Of a stretch of 64,000 nucleotides of DNA, positions 11,428 through 24,172 are shown piece by piece. Source of the DNA: Liolophura sinensis. Taxonomy: Eukaryota > Mollusca > Polyplacophora > Chitonida > Chitonidae. The translations under genes and the position numbers were made by a program. The stretch spans positions 17,248,017-17,312,016 of the forward strand of contig NC_088307.1 in NCBI RefSeq assembly GCF_032854445.1, in the 5' to 3' direction. How positions within the stretch are numbered: position 1 is the first letter of the stretch; every line of letters begins with the position of its first letter. Below the pieces are notes generated by a model. That model worked only from the letters and a program-made list of their open reading frames with translations, made no database searches and was not told where the DNA came from.

Positions 11428-11755
11428 TTGTTTCAGTGTAGCTAGAATCCATCTCGAAGATGACATCGTTTTGATACGAATTCCCAGGTTATTGAGGCCA
11501 GGTAGATTTGGGTTGGCCATCTATGACATCCCTCGCTGAGCCGAGCGACCGACTGGAGATCGGTTAAGGCAGTGAATCTATAGGTTTTCGTGGATTTATG
11601 TCATTATTACGTTTCTCAGAAGTCCTGCCCGTATCATACTTTTTATTCAAGTTATAATTTTTGAAATTAGGACGAGTAGCCAAATCTGGACACTAACTTT
11701 TTAAGCCATTTACTGGACTAATGGAGTTTTGTCAGCCAGCAAGTAGTGTTTTTGT
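11428..11755. other. Unassigned intergenic DNA
   Basis: No gene is recognised. Confidence 0.35.
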
Positions 11756-11759
11756 TATT

Positions 11760-12640
11760 CTGTTTGCATTGTTGTGATCTTGTTTTCTGTATATAACTCC
11801 TTCTGTTGTATGCTTCCAACATTTTGACATCGTAAATTATCCTTCGTGGATAGCAATATAGACGAATCCTGGATATGTCCTGTACATTTACCTTGTAGCA
11901 TTTGTTAGATCCTGTATGTTATGTGACGATTTCAGTCAACAAGTTACAAAAACTAGTGTTTCAAGGTAATTCCATTAAAAGCCTTCACTTTAAGTTTCTT
12001 CATTTTTACAATGAGTATAATTCTCGTCTAAGTAAATAGTGACACAGCGATCAGAATTACTGACACTTTGCTTCAAGAGTGTGTCTAATACCGCTTAACC
12101 GGGGGCTAGGGGCTCTCTATTCATCGTGTTGAATTAGATCAGAGTTTAACAGAGGGCATGCTGCAATCAAAGCTCAACTGAGATACCTTGTTTAATTGTT
12201 ATTTGACCTGGAACTCATTCATGGACTACGAATTTGAACTTTGATATGGAATTCATGCCTGAAATATCCACTGTCTGCCAGGCATCATTGAAAACTGATG
12301 ACCGCTTCTCTCTTGTGTTACCGGCTTTATTTCCTATTTGTATAATTTCTTACATACCTTTATCTTTGGGAGATAGCGTTAAACGTTGTTTTGGAAATGG
12401 ATCTTGCCATTATCGACTTGGAACGCCCTTTACGGACTACGAATGGTATACGAATGTCGGACATAACGCTTATACATATTTTGTTATCGACAACTAATAT
12501 CCTAGCATGGTACACATCTTTTGAATTGCGTCTGTCCATTATCATTGAAAACTGTTGACTGCTTCTCTTTGTACGCCCTTTACGGACTACGAATGGTGTA
12601 CAATCGACCCTGGCATTATTGACCTGGACTAGCTTGCACA
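11760..12640 (+). pseudogene. RT-element relic (C-terminal RT part and 3' region)
   Basis: Near 11890-12030 the DNA matches the RT C-terminal segment seen at 35030-35170: the stretch encoding FVRSC, then KLVFQG-like, then FLHFYN-like residues. It is broken by stops. It continues into the shared 3' region (TTCATCGTGTTGAATTAGAT, GCAATCAAAGCTCAACTGAG, ACGAATGGTATACGAATGTC). The last part, with CTTTACGGACTACGAATGGT, is present twice (about 12430 and 12580). Confidence 0.65.
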
Positions 12641-13919
12641 AAAATATTGTAGCTACAATCGGTTATAGACCCTACAGCTGAGTTTACAACTGATTGTAAA
12701 AATAAGATGCACAGCTTGCACAAAGGCGATTTTAAATTTTCGAAGTAAGAATTGCGATGGTAGGCTAAATTTGACTCGGACACAGTGGCTTGTGTAGATG
12801 CACAATATACCAGTCAATAACTTTTCTTGCCTTCAGTTTAAAAAGAGTTTTACATCATAATAATTCAGCAGCTAACAACCACAACATGTGGAAAAATGCT
12901 CCTAACATCTTTTAAAGACAATTGCATTGCACATCTTTGCAAACCTTTGTCAAAAAGTACCAATTAACAGTTTACCTAAGGCAAGTATTTGTACTTATCG
13001 TTAATTTTTGGCGACTGTCAATATTTACAACAGAGTCGAATAGATAGAAATTTCCGATACTAAGTTACAACCATCGTAGCTTATAGTCCTTTCATGCAAG
13101 AGGGTATCGATTGTAAGCTATGGCTACGGCTCAGATCTTAGTGACTTACAATCAACCGGGGCGTCTCTTTTGGTTGACCGCTGGTATACGAATGTCTGTT
13201 TGGACACATGGACTCATGTGTTTTCTTGACAATGACATGTAACTTAATGTCAAAATACTGAAATACCAATGGGACTAGCCTTAGTACTAAACGTAGACCA
13301 GCATTAAGGGATTAAAAGCAAATACTTGATATAATAAGTCAGTTGTGTGTTAATCATCAAGCCATGCAATCCCCAAAGCAATATAAATCGCTAACTTCAT
13401 ACCCACATCTTACTGCTTACCACTTTTATCATTATAAATAAAGAAGGCCTACACGCACCCATATACTTTCGACCAGAAATGTCAGAGATTCCCAGGAAGA
13501 ATTATCGGCACTGTCGACCAGAAGTGGTACAAGACATAAAATACTTTCAAATAATTCCTGTGTGTGAACAGCATTCAGTGGTCGTTTTGCCAGCAAATGT
13601 ACCGAACAGCAGCCTGGTCGACGGAAGGTTGAGCAGTACATGGATTAAAGAAAAACAATTAATTCGTCTTTGAAATATACGACGTGACATTTCAGGCTTG
13701 ACTGTTGGTCAAAACGTCACATTGGTAATTTGCCCGTTCTTACAGGGCATTCCAACTTGGCAATACATCAAAAGTTTAAAGTTCAGTGAATGTGTGCTTT
13801 CATCACTAAATGTTTCATCATCGCGTTTGTCAGATGAACTGATGCGTCACGTCTGTTTTCAATTATAAAAATTGGAAAGCAGTAAATAATGAATGAGCAA
13901 CTGACGCCCAAAATTAAGA
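12641..13919. other. Intergenic DNA without a recognised gene
   Basis: A short RT-element tail piece lies near 13170-13200 (GGTTGACCGCTGGTATACGA). The minus and plus frames at 13432-13673 overlap each other and resemble no family I know. Confidence 0.35.
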
Positions 13920-14312
13920 GTGAAATTATTCAAGTATAATTGTGATGCTCGCCTTCCCATTTCACCATCTCTATCTAACTTCCCATCTCAGCATAAGCTA
14001 GAACCAAAATTAGTAAACAGCTGGGATAATTTGGAGGAAAACATTACTGTTCGAGTTATCATTTGTGTCATTCGAGGCAGCAGCATTTTCATCGCTTCTG
14101 TGGGTAATGTTCTAATTCTTTACCAGATAGCGATGGAGAAGACACTTCATTCCGCGGTGAATCTTTGTCTGGCATCGCTCGCTGTGGTAGATATCATGGT
14201 TCAAGTCATCGTGGGACGAAACGTCTTTTATAGTAACCCATGCGTGCAGCTTTTATCATCGGCCAGTAAAGAGCTGGACTCGACTGATCTAATTTACCCA
14301 GTGCTTTTGTAG
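13920..14312 (+). pseudogene. GPCR first-exon relic with a 48-bp internal deletion
   Basis: The frame carries TM1 (SVGNVLIL), the ICL1 region and TM2 (VNLCLASLAVVDIM). These are very close to receptor A's first exon. After VIV it jumps straight to GRN. Compared with receptor A, 48 bp (16 codons) covering the end of TM2 and the first extracellular loop are missing in frame. The splice donor is also lost: receptor A has TTCT|GTGAGT after GRN, and this copy has GTCTTTTATAG. No second exon lies between it and receptor A. It is therefore most likely a dead duplicate of the first exon. An alternative first exon for receptor A is less likely without a donor. Confidence 0.7.
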
Positions 14313-14934
14313 ATATATATATGTACAACTCTTTTTCTTTAGTCCTTTGTCTTAAGATGAATCCATGGGCTATATCACGTTATCCATTCTCTTACATCAG
14401 GTGCTGTCAGACTGACTGTGTGCAGATAGTTTTCTACGTCAATGGCCCTAACGTAATACCGCAGCCGATTTAAAACATATGACTGTGTTGTTCAAGATCG
14501 GAACCTGTAGCGGACAACATACCTACACCTAAGAGTCAAAAGTCAAAAGTCTCGTTAGCTAAAACCCAGTGCTCCACTGTCAGGCCAGGTAATATTTACT
14601 CCATAAATGGACCAGTTAATTGGAAATGTAAACTTTTTGGTCACTCTAGATGCTTTATAACTGTTTTATGACCATGCCGAGACGTTTTAACTCAACAGAT
14701 GCCACCCATGCATTGGACACTTTTGGTAGTATGTTCTCTATAACTAACGTTTTTCTGTCATTAGATCGAACTGATACACAAAACAGATCATAAAACTGTG
14801 CGTAAAAGGCGGTCTGTTGACATTTTTTTAACATAATAAAGTGACTATACGAACCAAAACTTAAACAAAGACTTAATGCAAAAAAGTACAGATTCTTCTG
14901 GATTTAATATATGGATAATAAATCTGATATCAGA
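14313..14934. other. Unassigned intergenic DNA
   Basis: Nothing beyond short chance frames. Confidence 0.35.
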
Positions 14935-15360
14935 TTTGAGTAATTAGCAGTTTGAGTAATCCTGCACCAGTGACGTCTAATATATTGCAATTAACATCAC
15001 TGTATATTTTGTTTCATGTAAATCTGCTTAAGTCACGATTTTGGGAGTGTGTAATTTGCTACTATTTAAGCATTTAGATGAACATTCAGAATAAAAACGA
15101 AACTGGGGTAAATTGACAGGAGGCCGTATTTCACCGTTTATCGATGGCCATTTTCCAGTTATCACACTGTCGTCGCTGCTCTGGTTTTCCTCTCTGTGTT
15201 GTACGTCTATCACACTGTCGTCGCTGCTCTGGTTTTCCTCTCTGTGTTGTACGTCTATCACACTGTCGTCGCTGCTCTGGTTTTACTCTCTATACTTCAC
15301 GTCTATCACACTGTCGTCGCTGCTCTGGTTTTCCTCTCTATACTTCACGTCTTTTATTAT
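14935..15360 (+). repeat. DR1 copy with an expanded 48-bp array
   Basis: The copy runs from a GAGTAATCCTGCACCAGTGA string through GCTTAAGTCACGATTTTGG and GAATAAAAACGAAACTGGGG to the ATCACACTGTCGTCGCTGCT end. That end is amplified here as a tandem array (see the next entry). Confidence 0.75.
15160..15351. repeat. 48-bp tandem repeat, four units
   Basis: Units start at 15160, 15208, 15256 and 15304, each with TATCACACTGTCGTCGCTGC then TCTGGTTTTCCTCTCT. Since 48 is divisible by three, three overlapping plus-strand frames stay open, which produces the spurious frames at 15113-15418. Confidence 0.9.
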
Positions 15361-15361
15361 A

Positions 15362-16651
15362 TTACAGCCTACACTGAGTTTTCAACGGCAGTGTGAGTTA
15401 AACTCTATGGGTGATTAGCTACATAAAGAATTCTATTGAAAAGTGAACATTGTTTATTCTTTATTTTGCTTTCATCTCCTTATACGTTTTTTTTTGCTTG
15501 AGTTGCTTTTCTTTCCATGTATGTTAAGCCACACTGTGATATCACCAACAATTTTTCACTACCATGGTCTGTTAATCTTTATAAATACTGAACGTACTGT
15601 GCTTTTATCATATTTAATAATTAAAAATATGACATGTCAAGTCCCACATTAGGCAACTGGTGAATCATAATGGATAGTTCCAAGTGAATAATCACAAATA
15701 GAATTTCCAAACTAAAAAAAATATAAAAGAAATAAGGTATAAAAAGTAAATGAAGCTGGGAACATGTAAGAGATAAACTGTTCTAGGCAAGACACCCAAT
15801 TCAAATTTAAAACAAGGCCACTTGCAAGCAACGCAATGGAACCAGACCTCTGCTAAACTTAGACCACCTGTAAAATAATGGTTTGTGTAGGCTTACAATA
15901 TCAAAGTCTACAGCGTGGCGAATAAAACTACACCACCAATAACCTAGTCAGAGTATACTGGTAACGCGAGGCCCAATATTGGACATATTCCCTTTATGCC
16001 GAACATCAAAGTAAACTGCCCTGTGGCGTATCTGCAAACCCATATTGTATGGATATTGTCCATCTCCACGAGTCTTTACCACGTGGCTAGGCAAAGATGA
16101 TTGGCTTTTAGTCGAGGGGCTATTTAATCTCAACATCTTAGAAGGTTCGCCAGTGTCCTGCCAAAAGCTGGTGGCTTACTCCTGGACTTGAAAGTGAAAA
16201 TTCTTGAGTGCGAGTAGAAGTCGGTAAAGCTAAGTGTTTATCACAGAATCTAACTGCTTGCCACTTGGACTAAGCCGTGTTTGTTTTTTTTATTCTGACA
16301 AAATAAATCTTTTATTACATTATTTAGCAGTCGAAGATGCGGGCTTAACTTTATCTATCTTGATCTCAGGATTGAATGGCGTGATGCTCAACATACAAGA
16401 GAACAATCATATTCACTATTGCCTCGTCATCATTAAAGTTTCCCTGGGACATATAAACACAGTGATTGTTTGTTAACCTTCCCATCAGATGTTCATCACT
16501 CAACTCACATGATATCTAATGCTTTTTCTTCTGTAACAAAACACGCTTTTGTACTCCCGTATAATTGGGGAAATGACATTTCCACAAAATATTGATTAAA
16601 AAGTTTTTCGCACCACTGGTGCTCAACATCGGATATAAATATCCATCCTAG
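15362..16651. other. Intergenic DNA upstream of receptor A
   Basis: No gene or clear repeat is recognised. The last few hundred bases should hold the receptor A promoter. Confidence 0.35.
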
Positions 16652-16659
16652 TATATAAA
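16652..16659 (+). promoter_or_regulatory. Possible TATA box of receptor A
   Basis: TATATAAA lies 61-68 bases before the receptor A start codon. The position is plausible for a short 5' UTR, but nothing else supports it. Confidence 0.35.
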
Positions 16660-16719
16660 TCAGGTGTTCGCCTTTCATCATATTCATGAACTATTCAGTA
16701 AGCGTGAGCTGCAGTTATC

Positions 16720-18717
16720 ATGGGTGACAACAACTCTACCGACGATTCTTTTGAGCTAAAACTCAGCGACTTAGCTATCATTTCTGTTATTTGGATCAGC
16801 ATCATTTTCATCGGTTTTGTGGGCAATGTCCTGATTCTTTTCCTGGTAGTGACGGTGAAGAAGCTTCATAACGGGGTGAATCTGTGTCTGGCCACGCTTG
16901 CTGTGGTGGACATCATGGTCCTTGTCCTGGTGCCGATAACATCGTTTATAGATCTGTATGGTTTAGAAAACGAGCCCATCGGACGAAACTTCTGTGAGTG
17001 TAATCTAGTTGCAATAGTTGCTTATAATTCCATATAATTAATAACATATATTGCTTACCAGAATTCATTCTTGCCATTCTCACTAGCAGAAGGGACTATC
17101 AGTTTACAATTGGTCTGTTAGTTTTCAATCCATCACAATTTAGTTTTCCGGATTGATGACCATTTTTGGACTTCTTAATCTTACTGATCGGAAATTTGAT
17201 AATGGATTCATCACGATGTGAGACAGACAACATTTTGCGCGGTAAAACACCAATCAAATAAATAAACAAATAAATAAATAAAATAAATAAATAAATAAAT
17301 AATATATATATACGGACAACATTCGAGTTTCAATTATTTCCCACAATTTTCGACTAAATTATAGCCGCTTTGTCCTGTTTTTGACTATCTGTGACCATAT
17401 GTCAAAACTCGAAGTCGCGAATCCTTGGATCTAACCCGGGTCGGGTCATGCCAAAGACTTTAAAAATTTGTAACTGCCTTGCATTACTTTCAGAATGATT
17501 ATTATTCAAATCTTTTGGGGACCTCGCTGTAGTTAACATGTCAGCGCATCACAATGCCACAGGAACTTCCCACCAATACGATCCGTGAGTTGAAGTCCAG
17601 ATAATTCTGATTTCCTCTCCCTCCGTTTGTGTGAAAGCCACCTGAGGGTAGTCGTGGGTTTCCCTCGGGCTATGCCCAGTTTCCTTCCACCATAATGCTG
17701 ACAGCCGTCGTATAAGTGAACTAATTTTAATACGGCGTAAAACGCCGTAAATCAAATAAATAAAACAAAACTCTAATCAAATGGATACATCAAATCTGTT
17801 GCATCGTAAACTCTATAAGCCCAGTTAAAGAATGATTTCGAAGTCAGGCAGATGATTTAACAAAATATACACTGTAAATAATCTGTTTATGTCCGCTTCG
17901 TTAAGGTGTTTACGAGGAAATTGATCTGATCTTATGGAATTAACAGTACTTATCAGTTGTATGTCTGTAGTAGCCCATGCCATGTGCAACTGTTGCTTCT
18001 GTTGATGAAGTTTACTTCGTTTCAGGTTTCTTTCTCAGCTGCATCAACAGAGGAGGCATGGTGTGCTCCACGCTGATATTCCTTCTGGTTGGTGTTGAGC
18101 GCTACTTGGTGTTATGTTACCCGCTGAAGTCGCTCAGGTGGTGCACTCTTAAGAGAGTCTGTCTGGCATTGGTGACAATATGGGCGATTAGTGTTGGAGT
18201 CTGCATACCATATGGATACGCGACCAGCTACTACGAGGACGAAGACTCCATTGAAGAAAGCTGTTTACTTGACCTTGACCTACCTTGGATGAAACGATAC
18301 GATGCGATTTTAAATGGAGTGTTTTTTTTCCTTCCAGTGCCTCTGTTGGTGTTCTTATACACGAAGATCATCTTCGCATTAAACACCACGCGAGCCAACG
18401 GTGATGGTATGAGTGCAGACGTCCCTCTAATGTCTCGTTCTCAAATTCCCAAAATGCTTGTTGTCTTGCTCACAATATTCGTTACTTGCCTTCTTCCACT
18501 CAAAATCCTTATATTGATTGATAACTTTTCCCCCCAAGGTATCACGTTGAGTCCAGCCGAAGACTTCGGACTTTTCTATTTCTTCAGGATAATTGCGTAT
18601 GTCAACCACGCCGTTAACCCAGTTGTTTATTTCATCATGTCTAGCAATTTTCAAAACGCATTCATTCGAGTCTTTTGCAAAAAGCATGTACAATATCAGG
18701 ACGCCAGGAATGCGTAA
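16720..18717 (+). CDS. Class A (rhodopsin-like) peptide-type GPCR, receptor A
   Basis: There are two exons, 16720-16993 and 18026-18717, joined in phase 1 within the TM3 Cys codon (T|GTGAGT ... TTTCAG|GT), giving 321 residues. Landmarks are an N-glycosylation site (NNST), TM1 GNVLIL, TM2 LATLAVVD (Asp2.50), the TM3 Cys, an ERY triplet (DRY variant), TM4 Trp (IWAIS), an ECL2 Cys (ESCLL), TM5 Pro, TM6 CLLP and TM7 NPVVY. A helix-8-like FQNAFIRVFC follows, then a short tail. The Trp of the TM6 CWxP motif is replaced by Leu. The NPVVYFIMSSNF segment resembles neuropeptide-receptor families (TRH/ghrelin/neuromedin types), but the ligand cannot be named. It should act at the plasma membrane. A possible poly(A) signal, AATAAA, is at 19015. 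Close relatives are at 13.9, 32-37 and 42 kb. Confidence 0.85.
16994..18025 (+). other. Receptor A intron with a SINE inside
   Basis: The intron is 1032 bp, GT-AG, and contains an AAAT/TA microsatellite near 17255-17312 and a SINE-A copy (17519-17763). Confidence 0.8.
17519..17763 (+). repeat. SINE-A, near full length, diverged
   Basis: It aligns over head and body: CAATGCCACAGGAACTTCCC, GTGAGTTGAAGTCCAG, GTCGTGGGTTTCCCTCGGGC, TTCCACCATAATGCTG and TATAAGTGAAC, then ACGGCGTAAAACGCC and an AAAT tail. Confidence 0.7.
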
Positions 18718-20379
18718 AGCTCAAGGGAAACAGCTTCATCATGAACATAAACATATTTTACCTTCTCGTGTCTCGTGCCTTCTCCAGAGCACTTAGTAAG
18801 CACTTGTTTTGTAAAGTGCTTAAAGTGTTTTGTAAAGCCCTAAAATTTGAAGGCTACAAGCACGGACGTAGGTCAATTATGTCATCATTATAGACAATGT
18901 CTAACATGTTGAAGTTCAGTAAAACTGTATCTTGCGCATGGGCAGTACGGGCCCCTGTTGAGATCACGACAAATCTGGAAGGATCACACTCCCGTTGGTA
19001 AGTCGGTAACCCTAATAAATAGTTAACATGGTCATCTCTTTCCTCCCAGTTTGTCAAAATCTGTGTGGCATGATCAAGAATAAAAGTAAAGATAGTATCC
19101 CGGTAAATAGATTTTTGATTTATCGGCGACCAACATTATAGTGGGAGGAAACCGGGCAAAGCCCGGTGAAAACCCACAACCATACACAGGTTGCTGACCT
19201 GTAAATAGATACCCTAGTTTAGGTTTTTTTGTTTCATATTCCATACGGAACGTATTAAAGTTTTGCCAGTAGTGTAGAACTACATCGATATCCATGTAGA
19301 ACTACATCGATTTCCATGTATTCGTGATGAAAGTGCATTTCTTCTTAATTCGATTTATTGAAATTCTTTGAAAACAGAATGCTCTGAATAATTATGACAT
19401 CTCGCTATTTAGGTAACCTGGTGTGTCAACAATTAATGCGACTTAATTGCTGCAGATCTGTAGATCTGTAGGTCTTTTCCTGTATATTTATAGTATCTTT
19501 AGACGGCATTCACAAAACCAAGGGTGCGGTTCAGGGCGTATTTATGGCATGCAGCTGTAAGGCCGACAGCTATGTTTCTGCAACTTTGCTTCTTTCGATG
19601 CTTGAGAATTGTTGAACATTGTTTACACCAGCTGACTGTGGCAGAAAGTGGAACTGTCTCAAACTTAGTTCATGCAATCGGCGAACTGGTCGACATGCTG
19701 GCAATGGTGAGGAAAGGAGCTCACATTCGGCGGCAGCTTGCGTTTAATCGTGGCGTTCTGTGCTCAACACATTTCTTAAATGTTTGTTATTTGTTATTTA
19801 TCTATTTATTTGATGGGTGTTTTACTGAAGAATATAAATGATTGTCAATCCATACGGTGTGAATGTGATACAGATGAATTTGGAGAGAGTTTTCTTGGAA
19901 TTTGTTCAAGAAACTTACAATCAAGCCAATTGTTGTTATTAGTCAGATTTCAGAGCGGTCTGGTGATTTATTTATTTACAATACTCTTTTTTCTCTGAGT
20001 TTCTTCTCTCTAGGTTCACTCTGCAGGAATTAATGGTCTAATTTAATCTGTGGTTTTATTTGTGCTTAATTTTAGATCCTCATAGTAAATTAACCCTTCC
20101 TTTGTTATGCCATACTTGAGGGATTCACCTAACTCATGCTGTGTATAATATTATGTTTTTATTTTGTGTTACAAAACATTGTTTTGTAAGGGAACAATCA
20201 GTTGGATCATTTCAGTTAATTTCGTCAAGAAATAATGGTATTTTTGGTCAACAGTTACAGTTACATTTAATAATCTTGAAAAAGTTCATTATGTGTTTGT
20301 CTGAGGAACTGGGTATTTACGTGAAGGTTTTAGTGCATGTGCTTTCACTTGCTATTTCTTTGTTTATTACCGGTACATC
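18718..20379. other. Receptor A 3' flank and LINE 5' flank
   Basis: It includes a SINE-A fragment (19128-19199, -). The frames at 19524-20392 are not recognised. Part of 20.1-20.4 kb may be the LINE's 5' region, but its start cannot be placed. Confidence 0.35.
19128..19199 (-). repeat. SINE-A fragment
   Basis: The minus strand reads CAGCAACCTGTGTATGGTTG then TTTCACCGGGCTTTGCCCGG and TTTCCTCCCACTATAATG. Confidence 0.65.
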
Positions 20380-23300
20380 ATGGACAACATAAGTCAGTAC
20401 AGAGTGACAATTGGGGCATGGCATAATTATATGTGTTATAAAGTGAGTCTATATCTTCGAAAATTATTTACATTATTTGAAAACTTGCGAATTATATTTC
20501 TGGGAATTGAATCCCTTACTGGTATATTTATTTTTTATGTTCTGAGTACATTATACAATCTGCATTACTCATTAGTTATACATATGGCAATCTTAATGAG
20601 GTGTGGTGATGTACATAGAAACCCGGGACCCCCAAATCAGCACAATTTATCTTGTTGTCATTTTAATGCCAGGAGTTCATTAGCTCAAGCTGATGATCAG
20701 CTGTCGTCTTATTTTAAGTTAGATGAAATGTCCACTGCATTATCAAAGGAATATAATTATGATGTTATATATATGTGAGCGAAACCTGGCTTAGTGGTGA
20801 TATTCCTGATGATACTGTTAATCTAGAGGGGTGTTGTATAGAAAGAAAGGACAGAGACAGACACGGAGGCGGGGTAGCAATTTATTGCAAGGAATCTCTT
20901 AATATTATTAGACGTAAGGATTTAGAGAATGGCAATGAGATGTTATGGATAATGGTGGAACAGAATAACAAAAGCGTGCTGATTGCATCATGTTACCGCC
21001 CACCTAACCAACCGGCTCATTTACGTGAGCGTTTTTAAGTAATCAGGAAGAAAATATAACTTCGGTCTTAAAAGAAAATCCCGATGCCATGTTAATAATG
21101 GGTGATTTTAATGATAGATGTCTACACTGAGAAAAATACCACGATATGAGCGAATTAAAAATGAGCCTTTATGATATGGTAGTTGTGAAAAATTTTTTTC
21201 AACTAATTAATGAACTCACTCGATATACTGATGATGCTGCTTATGTATTGGACTTAATTATAACGGATTGTATTGGTTTATGTAATTGACTACGGAGTTG
21301 CCTCACCAATGGCTAATCTCGACCACTGTACTATTTATTGTACTATAAACATCTTATGTAATGAAAAATCAAAGGCTTTTGTGAGACATGTGTGGGACTT
21401 CAAATGTGCCGATTTGTATGGTCTGCGCAATCTTCTCTCTGTTACGCCATTTGATGCCGTTGGTAATATTTTCTCCCATGTTAATGACAAATTATTTGTC
21501 TGGAACAGTTTGTTTTTGTCATTTTGCAATGAATGTATTCCGAATGAGAAAGTCACTATCAGAACACGTGACAAGCCTTGGTTGACCAACGATGCTCGGT
21601 ACAAGATACGAGTGACGAATCGTTGTTTAAAAAAATATAAACGGACTAAGTCCGATGGGGATAAGTTTCCATATTATATATGTAGAAGGGAGGCCAATAA
21701 TGCTAAACGTCAAGCAATACTGCGCTACTCCACATATTTAAAAGGTAAAGTCTCCAACCCCCAGCTGGATATAAAAACATACTGGTCGATAATGAAATCT
21801 CTACTAAGATCGAAAGCAAAACCGCCTATTCCTCCTCTTGCTGTCAAAGGCAAAAATCTGTCAAATGACGTTGAAAAAGCGAATGAATTTTGTAAATTTT
21901 TCGCATCTCAGTCGGTCCCTCACCACACAGTACCTGTCTTACGACCTTTTACTTATGTTAAAAAAAAACGTCTCAGTTGTATACAGACCTGTGAAAATAA
22001 GATTAAGCATTTCCTTGAGACTCTGAATACACGGAAAGCCTCAGGCAATGATGGTATAAACAACTTCATGCTTAAAAATTCTGTCGATTGCATTGCAGAT
22101 TCGAATGCTTTTAATTATTCCTTGCGGACAGCTGTCTATCCAGCAGCATGGAAGCTCTCTCAAGTTTGCCCTGTATTCAAAAAAAGGAGATAGACATGAC
22201 GTTTCTAATTATCTACCAGTGTCCCTTCAACCCTCTCTTTCTAAGGTTATGGAGAAGGTGGTGTATAAACATCTGTATGAGTATTGTGTGTCAAATAATC
22301 TTCTTATACCACAGACGTCTTGATTCAACTGTATGCCAGCTTTGAAAAATTGTTCATGACATATACAAAAGTCTTGACAGTGGAAATGACACCTGTTTAT
22401 TATTTTTAGCAAGGTATTTGATAAAGTCTGGCATGATGGTCTCCTGTTTAAGTTAGAGCCGTTGGGTACTGAAGATCCTGTACTTGCGCGGTTAAAAGAT
22501 TATTTGTGTGACAGAAAAATTAAGGTTTGCCTTAACAGCACTGAGTCCGAAACTTATCCAATATATGCTGGTGTCTCACAAGACTCTGTATTGGGTCCAC
22601 TTCTCTTCTTATTAGTATGAATATTAAATGCAATATTAACATATTTGCAGATTACACATCCTTGTCTGAAGGAATTTTAGATTTAGCAACATCTGAGGCT
22701 AAACTTAATCGTGATCTTGAACGTCTATCCAACTGGGCTAGTCAATGGCTTGTGTCATTTAATGCTACCAAAACTGCTCATCTCTTAATATCATCGAAAA
22801 ATAATCCCTCACATCCGAGATTGTATTTAGATGGCGTAGATTGAAGAGCGTTCCGTCCCATAAACATCTCGGAAATATTCTGCAACACAATGGTAAATGG
22901 AATGAGCATGTAGGAGCTATAGTTAAGAAAAGTAATATGAAATTGAGTATGATTAGTCGGACCAGGCGAACGCTTACTAGAAAGTGTATGATCACTCTGT
23001 ACTTTGGCTTGATAAGGTCTTCTATTGAATATCGAGATTTTCTATTTGACAACTGCAGGGTTTCGATATCCAGCTCATTGGAAAATATCCAACGCCGAGC
23101 AGCATAGTTATGTACACGAGGCTTACGTCGAACTTCATATAAAACTCTGTTAAATGAACTAAAATGGGAACACTTGTAGTCAGCGTAGATCCAAGAGCAT
23201 TCTGTTTTTTCATAAAATCGTCAATGGGCTCTCTTCTCCATACCTAAAGACCTTACTAACTCAAAGGTATAACAACGTAACAAATGCCTACAATCTTGGA

Positions 23301-24020
23301 AATAGACATCACTTTTGATTATTTAAATGTCGAACTTCGATTTTCTCTTCTTCCTTCTTTCCCAAGACTACCAAAGAATGGAATTCATTGCCTGCTCATA
23401 TCCAAAACTCTTCACTGGAAACAGTTAAGAACTTTGTGTACTCTCAAGACAGTATTAACCCTTATCTAACATCTGTGTATAATTCATTTGACACCTTTAC
23501 CTCTATTGTGCTCTGTAGAATGAGATTGGCACTGAGCGCTCTTCACGGTGACCTCTTTAAATATAACATTATCGACGATCAGTCATGTAGTAAATGTAAA
23601 CATAAGTGTGAAAATGCATCTCATTATTTCCTTGACTGCCCAGCCTATGCCACTAATAGAAAGCACATGCTAAAAAGCATCGTTAGAATTATATCTCCTG
23701 GAGTTCACCCTTCTGTATTTTTAACTAGTTGTCCTAAACATATTTGGACTTTACTCTTATTTGGTTCACCTGAACTAAGCGTGAATAATAATCAGTTGAT
23801 CTTAAAATCTGTACATAATTTTATAATCATGTCCAATAGATTCACCATTCAAGCCCAGCAGTAATGTGATTTGATTTTGATCTTTCTTTGTTCCCATCAC
23901 CTTATTCTGTCCATGTGCATGTCATTTGATCTCTTTGTTTTCTATGTTATTTTATGTATATACGTTGATTTTATGTTGAGGAGATCCCCTCGTGGCTATA
24001 GAGCTGTGGGAAATCCTCAA
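20380..24020 (+). mobile_element. Decayed LINE (non-LTR retrotransposon, Jockey/CR1-like group)
   Basis: The order of domains is as in a LINE ORF2. It begins with GDVHRNPGP, then an endonuclease with HFNARSSL and SETWLS (20775), RHGGGVAIY, ASCYRPPNQ and a GDFND box (about 21099). After that come the linker, the RT start ASGNDGINN and CPVFKK, a broken finger/palm region (VFDKVWHDGLL near 22420, AGVSQDSVLGPLLF near 22570), and a thumb. It ends with a Cys/His segment, CSKCKHKCENASHYFLDC (about 23590). The catalytic F-A-D-D box is FADYTSL, so the second Asp is lost. Several frameshifts (such as 20775) and many stops make it inactive. The 3' end is near CAATAAACAAATAAAG at 24020. No target-site duplication was established. 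Confidence 0.85.
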
Positions 24021-24054
24021 TAAACAAATAAAGAATTACAATTACTCTTCATTC

Positions 24055-24172
24055 ATCATACTCAAGAATATTTCACTTATACGACAGCGCCCAGAATTAT
24101 GGTGGAAGGAAACCGTGCAGAGCTCGGAGGAAACCATTTACAGGTTGCTGCAAAATCATCCCATGTACGACG
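24055..24172 (-). repeat. SINE-A 3' part
   Basis: On the minus strand it reads from GCAGCAACCTGTAAATGG to TATAAGTGAAATATTCTTGA. It lies just after the LINE 3' end. Confidence 0.7.

Noticed and set aside
15113..15418. Overlapping plus-strand frames with repeated Leu/Val-rich blocks that look like membrane segments
   Set aside because: They are three readings of the same 48-bp tandem unit at the end of a DR1 copy.
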